From Dehalococcoidia bacterium (GTDB lineage: Bacteria; Chloroflexota; Dehalococcoidia; GIF9; UBA5629), in NCBI GenBank assembly GCA_016927965.1, contig JAFGLP010000116.1, forward strand, positions 1 through 21,092: DNA of 21,092 bases, given 5' to 3'. Shown piece after piece: positions 1 through 7,456 of the stretch (the first letter of the stretch is position 1; the number at the start of each line of letters is the position of its first letter). Made by a program: the position numbers and the translations under genes. The notes under the pieces are model-generated. The model made no database searches. It was not told the DNA's origin and worked only from the letters and a program-made list of their open reading frames with translations.

Positions 1-432
1 ATGTGCGATATCCTCATTGCTGCCGACCATGCCAGGCTCGGTCTGCCCGAGCCCAGAGTCGGCCTTTTCGCCGCAGCTGGCGGCGTACACAGGCTGCCTC
101 GCCTGATTGGTTTGAAGAGGGCCATGGGCATGATCCTCACCGCCAAGCCGATCTCCGCGCAGCAGGCCCTGGAGTGGGGCCTGGTGAACGAAGTGGTCCC
201 GATGAAGGACCTTATGGCCACTGCAGAAAAGTGGGCCAACCTGATTCTCGAGTGTGGGCCGCTATCCATCAGGGCCAGCAAAGAGTCCACCATGAAAGGC
301 CTGGAGATGAAAGTCCTCGACGCCATGAAAGCCGACTTCCCGGCAGTCACAGCGCTCTGGACATCCGAAGACCTTATCGAAGGCCCCCTGGCTTTCGCAC
401 AGAAACGGCCCCCTCAGTGGAAAGGCCGCTAG
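1..432 (+). CDS. Enoyl-CoA hydratase/isomerase (crotonase) family protein, 5'-truncated by window edge
   Basis: This is the C-terminal portion of a crotonase-superfamily enzyme, which acts on CoA thioesters (hydration, dehydration or isomerisation of enoyl-CoA). The window opens inside the conserved core: residues 2-9 (CDILIAAD) and 15-34 (LPEPRVGL, GGVHRLPR) match the oxyanion-hole and acid/base region, and the ending (EGPLAFAQKRPPQWKGR) is typical of the family C-terminus. The family is usually about 255-270 aa, so roughly 110-120 residues lie upstream; the ATG at position 1 is almost certainly internal. By recalled alignment with rat enoyl-CoA hydratase, Glu17 sits at Glu144, but the second catalytic Glu (Glu164) is replaced by Gly43. 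This argues for a one-glutamate subtype (dehydratase or isomerase) rather than a canonical hydratase. The gene is followed 11 nt later by a strong terminator and converges on the minus-strand cluster, so it belongs to a different transcript but to the same type of metabolism. Confidence 0.85.
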   Translation: MCDILIAADHARLGLPEPRVGLFAAAGGVHRLPRLIGLKRAMGMILTAKPISAQQALEWGLVNEVVPMKDLMATAEKWANLILECGPLSIRASKESTMKGLEMKVLDAMKADFPAVTALWTSEDLIEGPLAFAQKRPPQWKGR

Positions 433-443
433 GCAAATAATAA

Positions 444-477
444 GCGGGGCAGCTGTTACAGTTGCCCCGCTTTTTTT
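444..477. terminator. Strong bidirectional intrinsic terminator between convergent genes
   Basis: A 12-bp stem (444-455 pairing with 459-470, one G-T wobble, loop TTA) contains a GCGGGGCA/TGCCCCGC core and is followed on the + strand by seven T residues (471-477). Read on the minus strand the same hairpin is followed by TTATTATTT, so it can also end the ligase transcript arriving from 515. Confidence 0.92.
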
Positions 478-491
478 ATGGCTTTTCGATA

Positions 492-506
492 ATGCCTTGA
501 AGGCAT
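492..506 (-). other. Small hairpin between the ligase stop codon and the terminator
   Basis: A perfect 7-bp inverted repeat (ATGCCTT, one-base centre, AAGGCAT) lies just downstream of the minus-strand ligase gene. It has no T-tract of its own and probably adds 3'-end structure ahead of the main terminator. Confidence 0.4.
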
Positions 507-514
507 CATAAATT

Positions 515-2035
515 TCAGGATTGGACCAGGCTTTTCTTCAGCTCTTTCTTCAATATCTTGCCCATATTGTTCTTGGGCATGTCGTCAACGAAAAATACCT
601 TGTTGGGAGCGGAGAAGTGGTGAACGTGTTCCCTCACGAAGTCAATAAGTTCCTGCTCGCTGGCCTTCTGCCCCGGTTTTAGTACGATTACAGCAGCCAC
701 TTCTTCACCATATTTGGTATCGGGGAAGCCGATAACTGCTGCTTCGGACACCGCCGGGTGGTAGTACAGCCATTTCTCGGATATGCTGGGATCGATATTC
801 TCGCCGCCCTTGATTATCAGGTCTTTCTTGCGTCCTGTTATGTACAGGTCGCCATCTTCATCTACCCTGCCGATGTCGCCGGAATGCAGCCAGCCGTTCC
901 GCAGGGTTGTTGCTGTTTCCTTGGGCATCTTCCAGTAGCCTTTCATCACACCCGGGCCTTTGCAGATGATCTCGCCCTCGGTTTCGGCAGGCACTTCCCT
1001 ATCGTTTTCATCGACTATTTTCATCTCCAGGTGCGGGATTGCCGGCCCTACCGACCCTACCTTGTAGCGGTCCAGCTTCTGACGGGTTATTGATGGCCCT
1101 GCTTCCGTCATGCCGTAAGCGTTAATAATCGGTATTTTTAACGTTTCCATCGCTTTCAGCAGTGTAGCTTCAGCCAGGGGTCCGCCTGAGCTGATAATCG
1201 CCCCCACGGAGGAAACATCGTGCTTCTCAGGATTAAAAGTCTGAATCAGCATGGTAATCATGGTCGGCACCATCGGAAGCGAGTTAACTTTATATTCTTT
1301 TATAACTTTAAAAATAAATTCCGGGTCGAACCTGGCTATCATTACCATGCCGTCGCCGTATGCACATGCCTGGAAATATGAGGAAAGCCCGTACATGTGG
1401 TTCATGGGCAGGCAAATCAGCCCGCGGTTTCCCGCCGTGGGCGGCCATACTGCTGCCCCATCCCGCATGTTGCTCTCCAGGTTGCCGTGAGATAGCATGA
1501 CCCCCTTGGGGAAACCGGTTGTGCCGGAAGTATACATCAGCATCGCCAGTTCATTGTCCGGCACATCCACTATGTCCCCGCTGGCGTTCGATTCTTTTAA
1601 CAAATCAGCGTAATTGATGTAGCCGGGTTCATCGTTGCCTATCACGATTATTTTCAGGTCGGCAGACAGATTAGCCACAGCCTCTTTAATCTTGGGTAAA
1701 AGCCTATTCTCGGTGATCACATATCTGGTCTCCGAGTGCTCTATGATATAACGTATCTCCGGGGCCGTCAGCGCAAATATGATTGGCAGGAAAATTGCCC
1801 CCATGCGCATTATCCCATTGATTGTCTGGGGTATCTCCGCAACATTGGTCAGAACCGTGCATACCACTTCCCCTCTTTTTACTCCCAGCTTCTTCAGACC
1901 GGTGGCCAGTGACCGGCCTTTTTCGTCGATATCTACGTTGGTCAGGACTACCGCAGCATCCTTACCTACGTAAGTAAACAGATCATATGTACCGAAATTT
2001 TTAACGTTTTCTGCTGCTAACCTGGCAATATTCAT
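515..2035 (-). CDS. Class I adenylate-forming acyl-CoA synthetase (AMP-dependent ligase)
   Basis: This cytoplasmic enzyme would activate a carboxylic acid with ATP to acyl-AMP and then to acyl-CoA. In the 506-aa product I see the ATP/AMP P-loop YTSGTTGFPKG (168-178), YGMTE (307-311), SGDIG (385-389), the hinge GRKKDLIIKGGENI (401-414) and the C-terminal catalytic Lys493 in MGKILK, so both domains are complete. The substrate cannot be read from sequence; fatty, aryl or other carboxylic acids are all possible. Start choice: the open frame reaches 2092, but that start would overlap the preceding coding region by 29 nt. The ATG at 2035 has AAGGAG four bases upstream and leaves a 28-nt gap after the substrate-binding protein gene, so the two are probably cotranscribed. 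It is the last gene of the minus-strand train before the terminator. Confidence 0.9.
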   Translation of the reverse strand: MNIARLAAENVKNFGTYDLFTYVGKDAAVVLTNVDIDEKGRSLATGLKKLGVKRGEVVCTVLTNVAEIPQTINGIMRMGAIFLPIIFALTAPEIRYIIEHSETRYVITENRLLPKIKEAVANLSADLKIIVIGNDEPGYINYADLLKESNASGDIVDVPDNELAMLMYTSGTTGFPKGVMLSHGNLESNMRDGAAVWPPTAGNRGLICLPMNHMYGLSSYFQACAYGDGMVMIARFDPEFIFKVIKEYKVNSLPMVPTMITMLIQTFNPEKHDVSSVGAIISSGGPLAEATLLKAMETLKIPIINAYGMTEAGPSITRQKLDRYKVGSVGPAIPHLEMKIVDENDREVPAETEGEIICKGPGVMKGYWKMPKETATTLRNGWLHSGDIGRVDEDGDLYITGRKKDLIIKGGENIDPSISEKWLYYHPAVSEAAVIGFPDTKYGEEVAAVIVLKPGQKASEQELIDFVREHVHHFSAPNKVFFVDDMPKNNMGKILKKELKKSLVQS

Positions 2036-2063
2036 TTCGCTCCTTAAGGGCTTGTTATTTTTG

Positions 2064-3323
2064 TTACTCGGGCTCGGCAAACGGTTTATCAACGTTGGTC
2101 AATGGGTATTCACCCAAGTATACGGTCTCCATGCCTTTGATAACACCCATGCAGACTGGATGCCCGAAGACTACCTTTGATCCGTAATATTGTTCCCCGG
2201 ACAGTGTGTATTTGCCGAAGAAGCTGTCGAAAGTGCCGCCCCTGATTGTGCGCATTACTTCGTCGGGATCGGTGGTCCCCGCCTGCTGCACCGCCTCGAA
2301 ATACTGACACATGGGAAGCGCTCCGCCTCCACCATATATGCCGGTGAACGGCTCCTTGCCGTCATTTTCTTCTTTGAATCTCTCCCACATTCTCTTGGCC
2401 ATGTCCAGATATTTGGCTGATACTGTAGTTTTTTTGAATTCCCAGGGCAAAGGCCAGTCACTCACAATATTCTGCATGGCCTCTTCGCTGCCGCAGAGGC
2501 CTTTAACTATTTCCAGGTCGACGTTGGAGGCCTCCTGACCAATGGGCCAGTTGTAACCCATCTGATATCTTTGCTTGGCCAGCAGCCCCACTTCCAGTGG
2601 TGACCCCACGCAGTAAATAACCTCCGCTCCCTGTTCAGCCATCTTGGTAAGATAGGCCGTGAAGTTCATTGTGCCTTCAGGGTAATATACCCGTACGCTC
2701 TTGATGCCGAACTCTTTTAGCAGCTTGTCATCCGTAGGTTTAAAAAAGGCCTCGGGGGTCTGGTCTCCTGATCTCATCCCGGTCCATGCCAGCGTGTGAT
2801 ATTGGGGGAAAGCCTGCATGGTGGCAATGGCCTGATTAATGACTATTTCTTGTTGGGGGAACCCGTAAAATGTATATGACTTATCGGGTGTGGAGGGGTC
2901 TCTCCCTCCTATCGTGCCTATATTCAATATCACTTTTTCAGGGTTGGTGACCTGCGTAATGGCCGCTATTCCCAGTCCGAAATAGCCTACGATGGCCGAT
3001 ACCTTGTTATCGTAGATCAGCTTCCTGGCCGCTGCAGCGGCAGGCGCCGGGCCGTAGGCATCGAGAAAGGTCATCTCGACCTTGTAGTTATCATCGCCTA
3101 TCTTCAACCCGCCATCTTCATTGATAAGATCCTGGTATATTTCCATGCCGGGCCGGATATTCTGTCCCCACAGGGCTGCCGAGCCTGTAAACGGCATGAT
3201 ATTACCAACTCTTAATATCTTTGCTTCTGCTACAGGCTGGACTTCCGGCGCGGCGCACGCGGATATTGCAGTAAGTGCCAGGGCAATAAAAATGGAAGCC
3301 AAAACATGGAACTTTTTAAACAT
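2064..3323 (-). CDS. LIV-type ABC transporter substrate-binding lipoprotein (paralogue 1)
   Basis: This is a periplasmic-binding-fold protein of the branched-chain-amino-acid/amide type (Peripla_BP_6-like), 419 aa. A short cationic N-terminus (MFKKF) and hydrophobic stretch lead to a lipobox AISAC, predicting lipidation at Cys23 and anchoring on the outer face of the membrane. The mature part begins with ILRVGNIMPFTGSAALWG, the usual first strand of the family. The C-terminal portion has the block shared by all four paralogues here: RGGTFDSF followed by YTLSG and a VYLGEYPLTNVDKPFAE tail. An AGGAG Shine-Dalgarno stands 7 nt before the ATG. No permease or ATPase gene is on this strand; a LivH-like permease begins at 21033 on the other strand. 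The ligand is unknown. The family name should not be taken to mean amino acids, since such proteins also bind aromatic acids, lipids and other organic acids. Confidence 0.92.
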   Translation of the reverse strand: MFKKFHVLASIFIALALTAISACAAPEVQPVAEAKILRVGNIMPFTGSAALWGQNIRPGMEIYQDLINEDGGLKIGDDNYKVEMTFLDAYGPAPAAAAARKLIYDNKVSAIVGYFGLGIAAITQVTNPEKVILNIGTIGGRDPSTPDKSYTFYGFPQQEIVINQAIATMQAFPQYHTLAWTGMRSGDQTPEAFFKPTDDKLLKEFGIKSVRVYYPEGTMNFTAYLTKMAEQGAEVIYCVGSPLEVGLLAKQRYQMGYNWPIGQEASNVDLEIVKGLCGSEEAMQNIVSDWPLPWEFKKTTVSAKYLDMAKRMWERFKEENDGKEPFTGIYGGGGALPMCQYFEAVQQAGTTDPDEVMRTIRGGTFDSFFGKYTLSGEQYYGSKVVFGHPVCMGVIKGMETVYLGEYPLTNVDKPFAEPE

Positions 3324-3367
3324 AATTTTCTCCTGCCTTTTAACGAGTATCTGTTAAAAAGCCTGTC

Positions 3368-3401
3368 TATTATAACATCATTTATTTCAATATTATAACA
3401 T
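3368..3401 (-). promoter_or_regulatory. Tandem TATAAT-containing repeat upstream of binding-protein gene 1
   Basis: The 11-mer TATTATAACAT occurs twice (3368-3378 and 3391-3401), 23 bp apart. Read on the minus strand, each copy contains TATAAT, so either could be a -10 box for the gene starting at 3323. No convincing -35 box is seen at the right distance, so the pair could instead be an operator or simply AT-rich spacer. Confidence 0.35.
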
Positions 3402-3469
3402 TCGATTTAGAACTAATAATCGGCCTGCCCTATCAAGACGGAGGTGGTATTTTTATTGTCTCAGGGCTC

Positions 3470-4726
3470 TTACTGTTGTGGGAAATCTACGAAGGTCTTA
3501 TCTACATCCGTTAAGGTGTATTCCCCGAGGTAGACATTTTCCATGCCTTTCACAATGCACATGGAGCATGGGTGGCCGAAAACCACGTCCGATCCGTAGT
3601 ATTTGGTCCCCGATAATTTGTATCTTCCCATGAAACTGTCGAAGGTCCCTCCCCGTATCGCTTTCATCACTGCATCGGGATCGGTGTCCCCTGCTTTATA
3701 GAGGGCTTCGAAATACTGGGCCATGAAGTTGGCAAAGGAGAATCCGCCGGTGAACATCTCTTTGTTATATATTTCCTTATACCTGGCCCAGATCCTCTTT
3801 GACATATCCACGTATTTGGGCGTCACAGTGACCTTTTTAAGTTCCCAGGGTACCGGGTAATCGCTTACCAGGTTCTGCATGGCTTCCTCGCTGCTGCATA
3901 TGCCTTTCATTATCTCCAGGTCCAGGGAGGGGGCCTGCTGGCCGATAGGCCAGTTATAGCCCATCTGGTATCTCTGCTTGGCCATCAGCCCGACTTCCAG
4001 AGGGGTGCTCACGGCGTAGATCACTTCAACTCCCTGTTCAGCCATTTTGGTCAGGTAAGGCGTGAAGTTCATGGTGCCCTCGGGGTAATACACCCGTATG
4101 CTCTTGATGCCGAACTCCTTCAGCAGCCGCTCGTCGGTCGGACCGAATGCAGCATCGATATCGTGTTCTCCCGAGACGGACCCCGTCCATGCTAGTGTGT
4201 GGTACTGGGGGAAAGCCTGCATAGTGGCAATGGCCTGGTTTATGCTTATTTCCGACTGGGGGTTCCCGTAGAATATATAGGACTCTTCCGTAGGGAAGGG
4301 GTCCCTGCCCCCCACAGTCCCTATGTTCATAATCACCTTTTCAGGGTTGGTGACCTGGGCGATGGCGGCTATTCCCAATCCGAAGTAGCCTAATATGGCG
4401 GTAACATTGTTGTCGTATATCAGCTTCCTGGCCGCCGCGGCCGCAATAGCAGGGCCGTAAGCATCAAGGATGGTCAGTTCTACCTTGTAAGTGTCATTGC
4501 CTATCTTCAGCCCGCCGTCCTCGTTTATCAGTTGTGCATACAGTTCCATGCCGGGCTTGATGCTCTGTCCCCACAGGGCTGCCGAGCCTGAAAGGGGCAT
4601 CATTGAGCCGATTTTTAGGGTCTTCTCTTCCGGCGCAGGTTGAGGTGCGGGCGCGGTGCAGGAAGCAACCGTAACAAACACTATGCTGATGATCAGGCAA
4701 ACAGCCGCAGTATATTTTCGGGACAT
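3470..4726 (-). CDS. LIV-type ABC transporter substrate-binding lipoprotein (paralogue 2)
   Basis: This is the second of four paralogous binding lipoproteins, 418 aa from the chosen start. Its signal ends in the lipobox VASC, giving a lipidated Cys23 followed by a Pro/Ala-rich linker (TAPAPQPAPEEK). The fold starts at LKIGSMMPLSGSAALWG. Long blocks are near-identical to paralogues 1 and 4 (FPQYHTLAWTG, VYYPEGTMNFTPYLTKMAEQG, RGGTFDSFMGRY). The C-terminal tail diverges (DKTFVDFPQQ) from the usual DKPFAEF. The open frame extends to a GTG at 4732, but that GTG abuts the Shine-Dalgarno; the ATG at 4726 has GGAGG five bases upstream and is clearly preferred. It lies 74 nt downstream of the Fe-S protein gene and is probably cotranscribed with it. 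The ligand is unknown; differing residues in the central region suggest paralogues tuned to related ligands. Confidence 0.92.
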   Translation of the reverse strand: MSRKYTAAVCLIISIVFVTVASCTAPAPQPAPEEKTLKIGSMMPLSGSAALWGQSIKPGMELYAQLINEDGGLKIGNDTYKVELTILDAYGPAIAAAAARKLIYDNNVTAILGYFGLGIAAIAQVTNPEKVIMNIGTVGGRDPFPTEESYIFYGNPQSEISINQAIATMQAFPQYHTLAWTGSVSGEHDIDAAFGPTDERLLKEFGIKSIRVYYPEGTMNFTPYLTKMAEQGVEVIYAVSTPLEVGLMAKQRYQMGYNWPIGQQAPSLDLEIMKGICSSEEAMQNLVSDYPVPWELKKVTVTPKYVDMSKRIWARYKEIYNKEMFTGGFSFANFMAQYFEALYKAGDTDPDAVMKAIRGGTFDSFMGRYKLSGTKYYGSDVVFGHPCSMCIVKGMENVYLGEYTLTDVDKTFVDFPQQ

Positions 4727-4800
4727 CTCCACCTCCCTGTCAAACTATCGGATTTCCAAGGATTGACCAGCTTTTCTAACAGCATCTCAAGCGGCCGGGC

Positions 4801-5862
4801 TCAGCATTTGCCCAGGGGGATTTTACTGGCCTCCAACGGTTTGAGAGAAAGAGCTTCCGTAGGACAAACGGGCAGGCAAAGCCCGCAGCCGAGACAGCGG
4901 ATGGGATCACAGGTCAGTTTTCCGTCTGCTATTTTGAGGGCTTCCATCTGGCATCGCTCAATACAGACCTCGCAGGCCGTGCAGCTATCCTCGTCGATCT
5001 CTGCCAGGTACCGCGCGGTAATGACCTGACCGGGCACAGGGGAGTTCTTAATGCCCCTGGCTATGGCGCAGTGACACTGGCAGCAGTTGCAGAGAAGATT
5101 AATATAGTGGTTGGGATTATTAGTGTAGCTGTGTATCAGGCCGGCTTTATCGGCCTCTTTCATGCGCTTGACGGCATCCTCCTTGGTGATGCGCATGGCG
5201 AAGCCGCGTTCTACCGCGAATTTGGCTGATTTGCCAAGTATAAGGCAGTTGTTTAAAGGCGCCTTGCAAGGGTTATTCCTCAGTTCGCCCTGGCGGCGGC
5301 ACATGCAGATACCGGCGGCTATATAATCGGTCTTCATCAGGAACTGGCATATTTCTTTGAGAGGCAAGATGGCACTCTTATGTGAGACGTCCTCTTCCAC
5401 GGTTATTAACCTGGCAGGTTCCGCAGGGGTGGACTCGGGAGGAGGGGCCAACGCGGCCATTTTTTCCAGGGCTGTAATGTACTCTATGACCAGGTTATAT
5501 ACCTTCCTTGACCGTTCATCAACAAAACCTCCCATGAACATGAGCTCGGTAATACCGGGTACGAAAGGCAATAACTCGTACAGTTTTCCCCCGTTGGATT
5601 GCCTGATTTGAATGAGGAACCGGTCAGCCATGGTTTCCAGCTGGGCGGCGAGATCGATGGTGCCTCTGCCGGGCAGTCTTGCAGCTATTTTATTTATTGT
5701 CGAGAAACCGAGCGGCATAGCCGAGGCTATTACTGCCTCCTCTGGTGTGAAAAGTTCCTCGACAAGTGTGAAAAACTCATCGCATTTAACAGCCGGCAAG
5801 GTCAGACCACGCGCATTCATGGCATCGATGAGTTTCTCATAAGCCGCTGTATTTGAATCCAT
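4801..5862 (-). CDS. Multi-cluster 4Fe-4S ferredoxin-like protein with N-terminal helical/winged-helix-like domain
   Basis: This 353-aa soluble protein carries several iron-sulfur sites. The C-terminus has two classical ferredoxin motifs: Cys294/297/300/304 (CTACEVCIERC) and Cys323/326/329/333 (CLGCGLCLPVCP). Before them lie two further Cys groups: Cys186/188/199/206 (CMCR...C...C) and a dense CNCCQCHC at 258-265, which could hold one or two more clusters. Residues about 25-110 contain no Cys and resemble a winged-helix-like helical domain. Related proteins are common near acyl-CoA dehydrogenase genes in anaerobes and are thought to move electrons, which fits this neighbourhood; the exact partner is unknown. 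The start at 5862 has GGAGGG about 8 nt upstream. It is flanked on both sides by binding-protein genes, an unusual position. DNA-binding or sensing by the N-domain is possible but not shown. Confidence 0.85.
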   Translation of the reverse strand: MDSNTAAYEKLIDAMNARGLTLPAVKCDEFFTLVEELFTPEEAVIASAMPLGFSTINKIAARLPGRGTIDLAAQLETMADRFLIQIRQSNGGKLYELLPFVPGITELMFMGGFVDERSRKVYNLVIEYITALEKMAALAPPPESTPAEPARLITVEEDVSHKSAILPLKEICQFLMKTDYIAAGICMCRRQGELRNNPCKAPLNNCLILGKSAKFAVERGFAMRITKEDAVKRMKEADKAGLIHSYTNNPNHYINLLCNCCQCHCAIARGIKNSPVPGQVITARYLAEIDEDSCTACEVCIERCQMEALKIADGKLTCDPIRCLGCGLCLPVCPTEALSLKPLEASKIPLGKC

Positions 5863-5945
5863 TCTTCATCCCTCCATGCCGGCATTGCCTGCGGGCGTCC
5901 GGAAACGGCTGTTTCTATACGTATGCGCCGTCGTTTGATTTTCCA

Positions 5946-5954
5946 ATTATATCA
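5946..5954 (-). promoter_or_regulatory. Possible extended -10 promoter for the Fe-S protein gene
   Basis: The minus strand reads TGATATAAT, an extended -10 box (TGnTATAAT), about 85 nt upstream of the start at 5862. The -35 candidate (TTGTGC, 17 nt upstream) is poor, which is tolerated for extended -10 promoters. Confidence 0.4.
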
Positions 5955-6020
5955 GGCATTATTCAACAGCACAAATTTCGAAGTCGAACTATTTATTGCT
6001 ACGCCACTTGCGGCGGAGAA

Positions 6021-6095
6021 TCATGTTAAACACCAGGGCGACTGCTTCAGCAGCACATGCTCATTCAGCGATATATTACCGGTCGTAATGAACAT
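6021..6095 (-). pseudogene. Relic C-terminus of a sixth CrtC/AttH-type lipocalin-like gene
   Basis: In the 241-nt gap between binding-protein gene 3 and the Fe-S protein gene, one minus-strand frame encodes TGNISLNEHVLLK (6045-6083), then a short tail and a stop at 6021. This matches the extreme C-terminus of the intact lipocalin-like genes in this window, which end in VTGDAINEHVLLR, SSQALNEYVLLK and VTGEAINEY. Nothing lipocalin-like is visible upstream of it; the sequence runs straight into the stop region of the binding-protein gene. The simplest reading is that most of a lipocalin gene was deleted when binding-protein gene 3 was inserted or duplicated. A chance match is unlikely given the strand, the position right before a stop and the order of residues. 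The short frame with an ATG at 6095 is not expected to make a functional protein. Confidence 0.6.
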
Positions 6096-6103
6096 GAAAA
6101 ACT

Positions 6104-7354
6104 TCAGAACTCAGCGAAAGGCTTGTCGACATTTGTCAAAGGGGATTCCCCTATGTAAACAACCTCTTTGCCTTTGATCATGCCCATGGCGCAGGGATGG
6201 CCGAAAACTGCATCCGAACCGTAGTATGGTTTCCCCGACAACGTGTACTTTCCGACAAATGTTTCGAATGTGCCGCCCCGGGCAGTCCGCATGACTTCAT
6301 CCGGATCGATGGTGCCAGCCGTTTGAATGATCTCGAAGTACTGACCCATGGCGTTGATGCCCGAACCGGCCCACACACCATAATATACGTCCTTATTGTA
6401 CAGCTCCTTGTGCCTGGCCTGTATCCTGCGGGCCATCTCGAGATATCTGTCCGCAACCTGCATTTTCTTGAGCTCCCAGGGGACGGGATAGCTGCATACG
6501 AGCCCCTGCATGGCTTCATCGCTGCCGCAAATGCCTTTTACTATATTGAGGTCGGGCACGGACCCGACCTGCCCCAGCGGCCACTGATAACCCATCTCCC
6601 ACCTCTGCTTGGCCATCAGGAAAGTTTCCAGTGGTGAGCCGACGCAGTAGATCATCTCGGTGCCCTGTTCGGCCAGCCTGGTCAGGGTGGGCACAAAATT
6701 CGTGGTGCCCTCGGGGTAATATAGCCGGACGCTCTTAACGCCGTATTCCTTCAGAAGTTTTTCATCGGTAGGTCCGAATGTTACGTCGATGTCATGCTCC
6801 CCTGAGCTGGGCCCTGTCCAGGCCAGCGTGTGGTATTGAGGGAAGGCCTCAATTAATGCCAGCGCCTGGTAAATGGTCATCTCCATGGACGGGAAGCCGT
6901 AAAATACATAAGAATCCTTGGGTTGGGCCGGGTCCCTGCCGCCGATCGTTCCGATATTGAGGACGACCTTTTCAGGGTTGGTAATTGCAGTGATGGCAGC
7001 GATACCCAGACCGTAGTAGCCGACGATAGCATCTACATTGCTGTCATATATAAGGCTCCTGGTTGCGGCGGTAGCAGGACCCGGTGCAAAACCGTCTTTG
7101 AAGATCATCTCAACCTGATAGATGGTATCGCCCACCTTCAATCCGCCGTTCTCATTTATGAGCTGGGCGTATATTTCCATGGGCGGCCGCATATTCAAGC
7201 CCCACATGGACGCAGGCCCGGTAAATGGCATGATGCAGCCCAGTTTCAAAGTTTTTTCTTCAAACGTGGGCTTTGTAACGGGAGCCGCACAGGCGATGAC
7301 CGTAACAAGGGCTATAATAAGCACTAATGTTGCCGGTGTAATATATTTCCTCAA
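6104..7354 (-). CDS. LIV-type ABC transporter substrate-binding lipoprotein (paralogue 3)
   Basis: This is the third and most divergent of the four binding lipoproteins, 416 aa. Its signal peptide ends in VIAC, predicting lipidated Cys22. The fold begins at LKLGCIMPFTGPASMWG. It keeps FPQYHTLAWTG, RLYYPEGTTNF, RGGTFETFVGKYTLSG and the DKPFAEF terminus, but differs from the others at many positions in the central ligand-binding region (for example WEMGYQWPLGQVGSVPDLN against RYQMGYNWPIGQ). The start is a TTG at 7354: an in-frame TGA lies two codons upstream, GGGAGG sits 8-9 nt ahead, and no other start would keep the signal peptide. A terminator (7428-7451) separates it from the preceding binding-protein gene, so it may depend on read-through or on a promoter I cannot identify. 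The ligand is unknown. Confidence 0.91.
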   Translation of the reverse strand: MRKYITPATLVLIIALVTVIACAAPVTKPTFEEKTLKLGCIMPFTGPASMWGLNMRPPMEIYAQLINENGGLKVGDTIYQVEMIFKDGFAPGPATAATRSLIYDSNVDAIVGYYGLGIAAITAITNPEKVVLNIGTIGGRDPAQPKDSYVFYGFPSMEMTIYQALALIEAFPQYHTLAWTGPSSGEHDIDVTFGPTDEKLLKEYGVKSVRLYYPEGTTNFVPTLTRLAEQGTEMIYCVGSPLETFLMAKQRWEMGYQWPLGQVGSVPDLNIVKGICGSDEAMQGLVCSYPVPWELKKMQVADRYLEMARRIQARHKELYNKDVYYGVWAGSGINAMGQYFEIIQTAGTIDPDEVMRTARGGTFETFVGKYTLSGKPYYGSDAVFGHPCAMGMIKGKEVVYIGESPLTNVDKPFAEF

Positions 7355-7414
7355 AATTCAAACCTCCCACTTGATTTGTGATGGTACTTGCCCTTTACAG
7401 CGGTTTTTCATGAA

Positions 7415-7451
7415 ACAGAAAATAAGACCGCTGCCTGCATGGTGGCAGCGG
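7415..7451 (-). terminator. Intrinsic terminator after binding-protein gene 4, inside the gene train
   Basis: A perfect 8-bp GC-rich stem (CCGCTGCC at 7428-7435 with GGCAGCGG at 7444-7451, 8-nt loop) begins five bases after the stop codon of the minus-strand gene at 7457. On that strand it is followed by TCTTATTTTCTG. It would stop or attenuate transcription before binding-protein gene 3. Confidence 0.7.
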
Positions 7452-7456
7452 ACACT

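Noticed and set aside
3..440. Second + strand frame through the crotonase fragment
   Set aside because: The product is Arg/Pro/His-rich with no family similarity, whereas the first frame is an unmistakable crotonase.
2036..2092. N-terminal extension of the ligase to an upstream start at 2092
   Set aside because: It would overlap the preceding gene, and a perfect Shine-Dalgarno sits directly ahead of the ATG at 2035.
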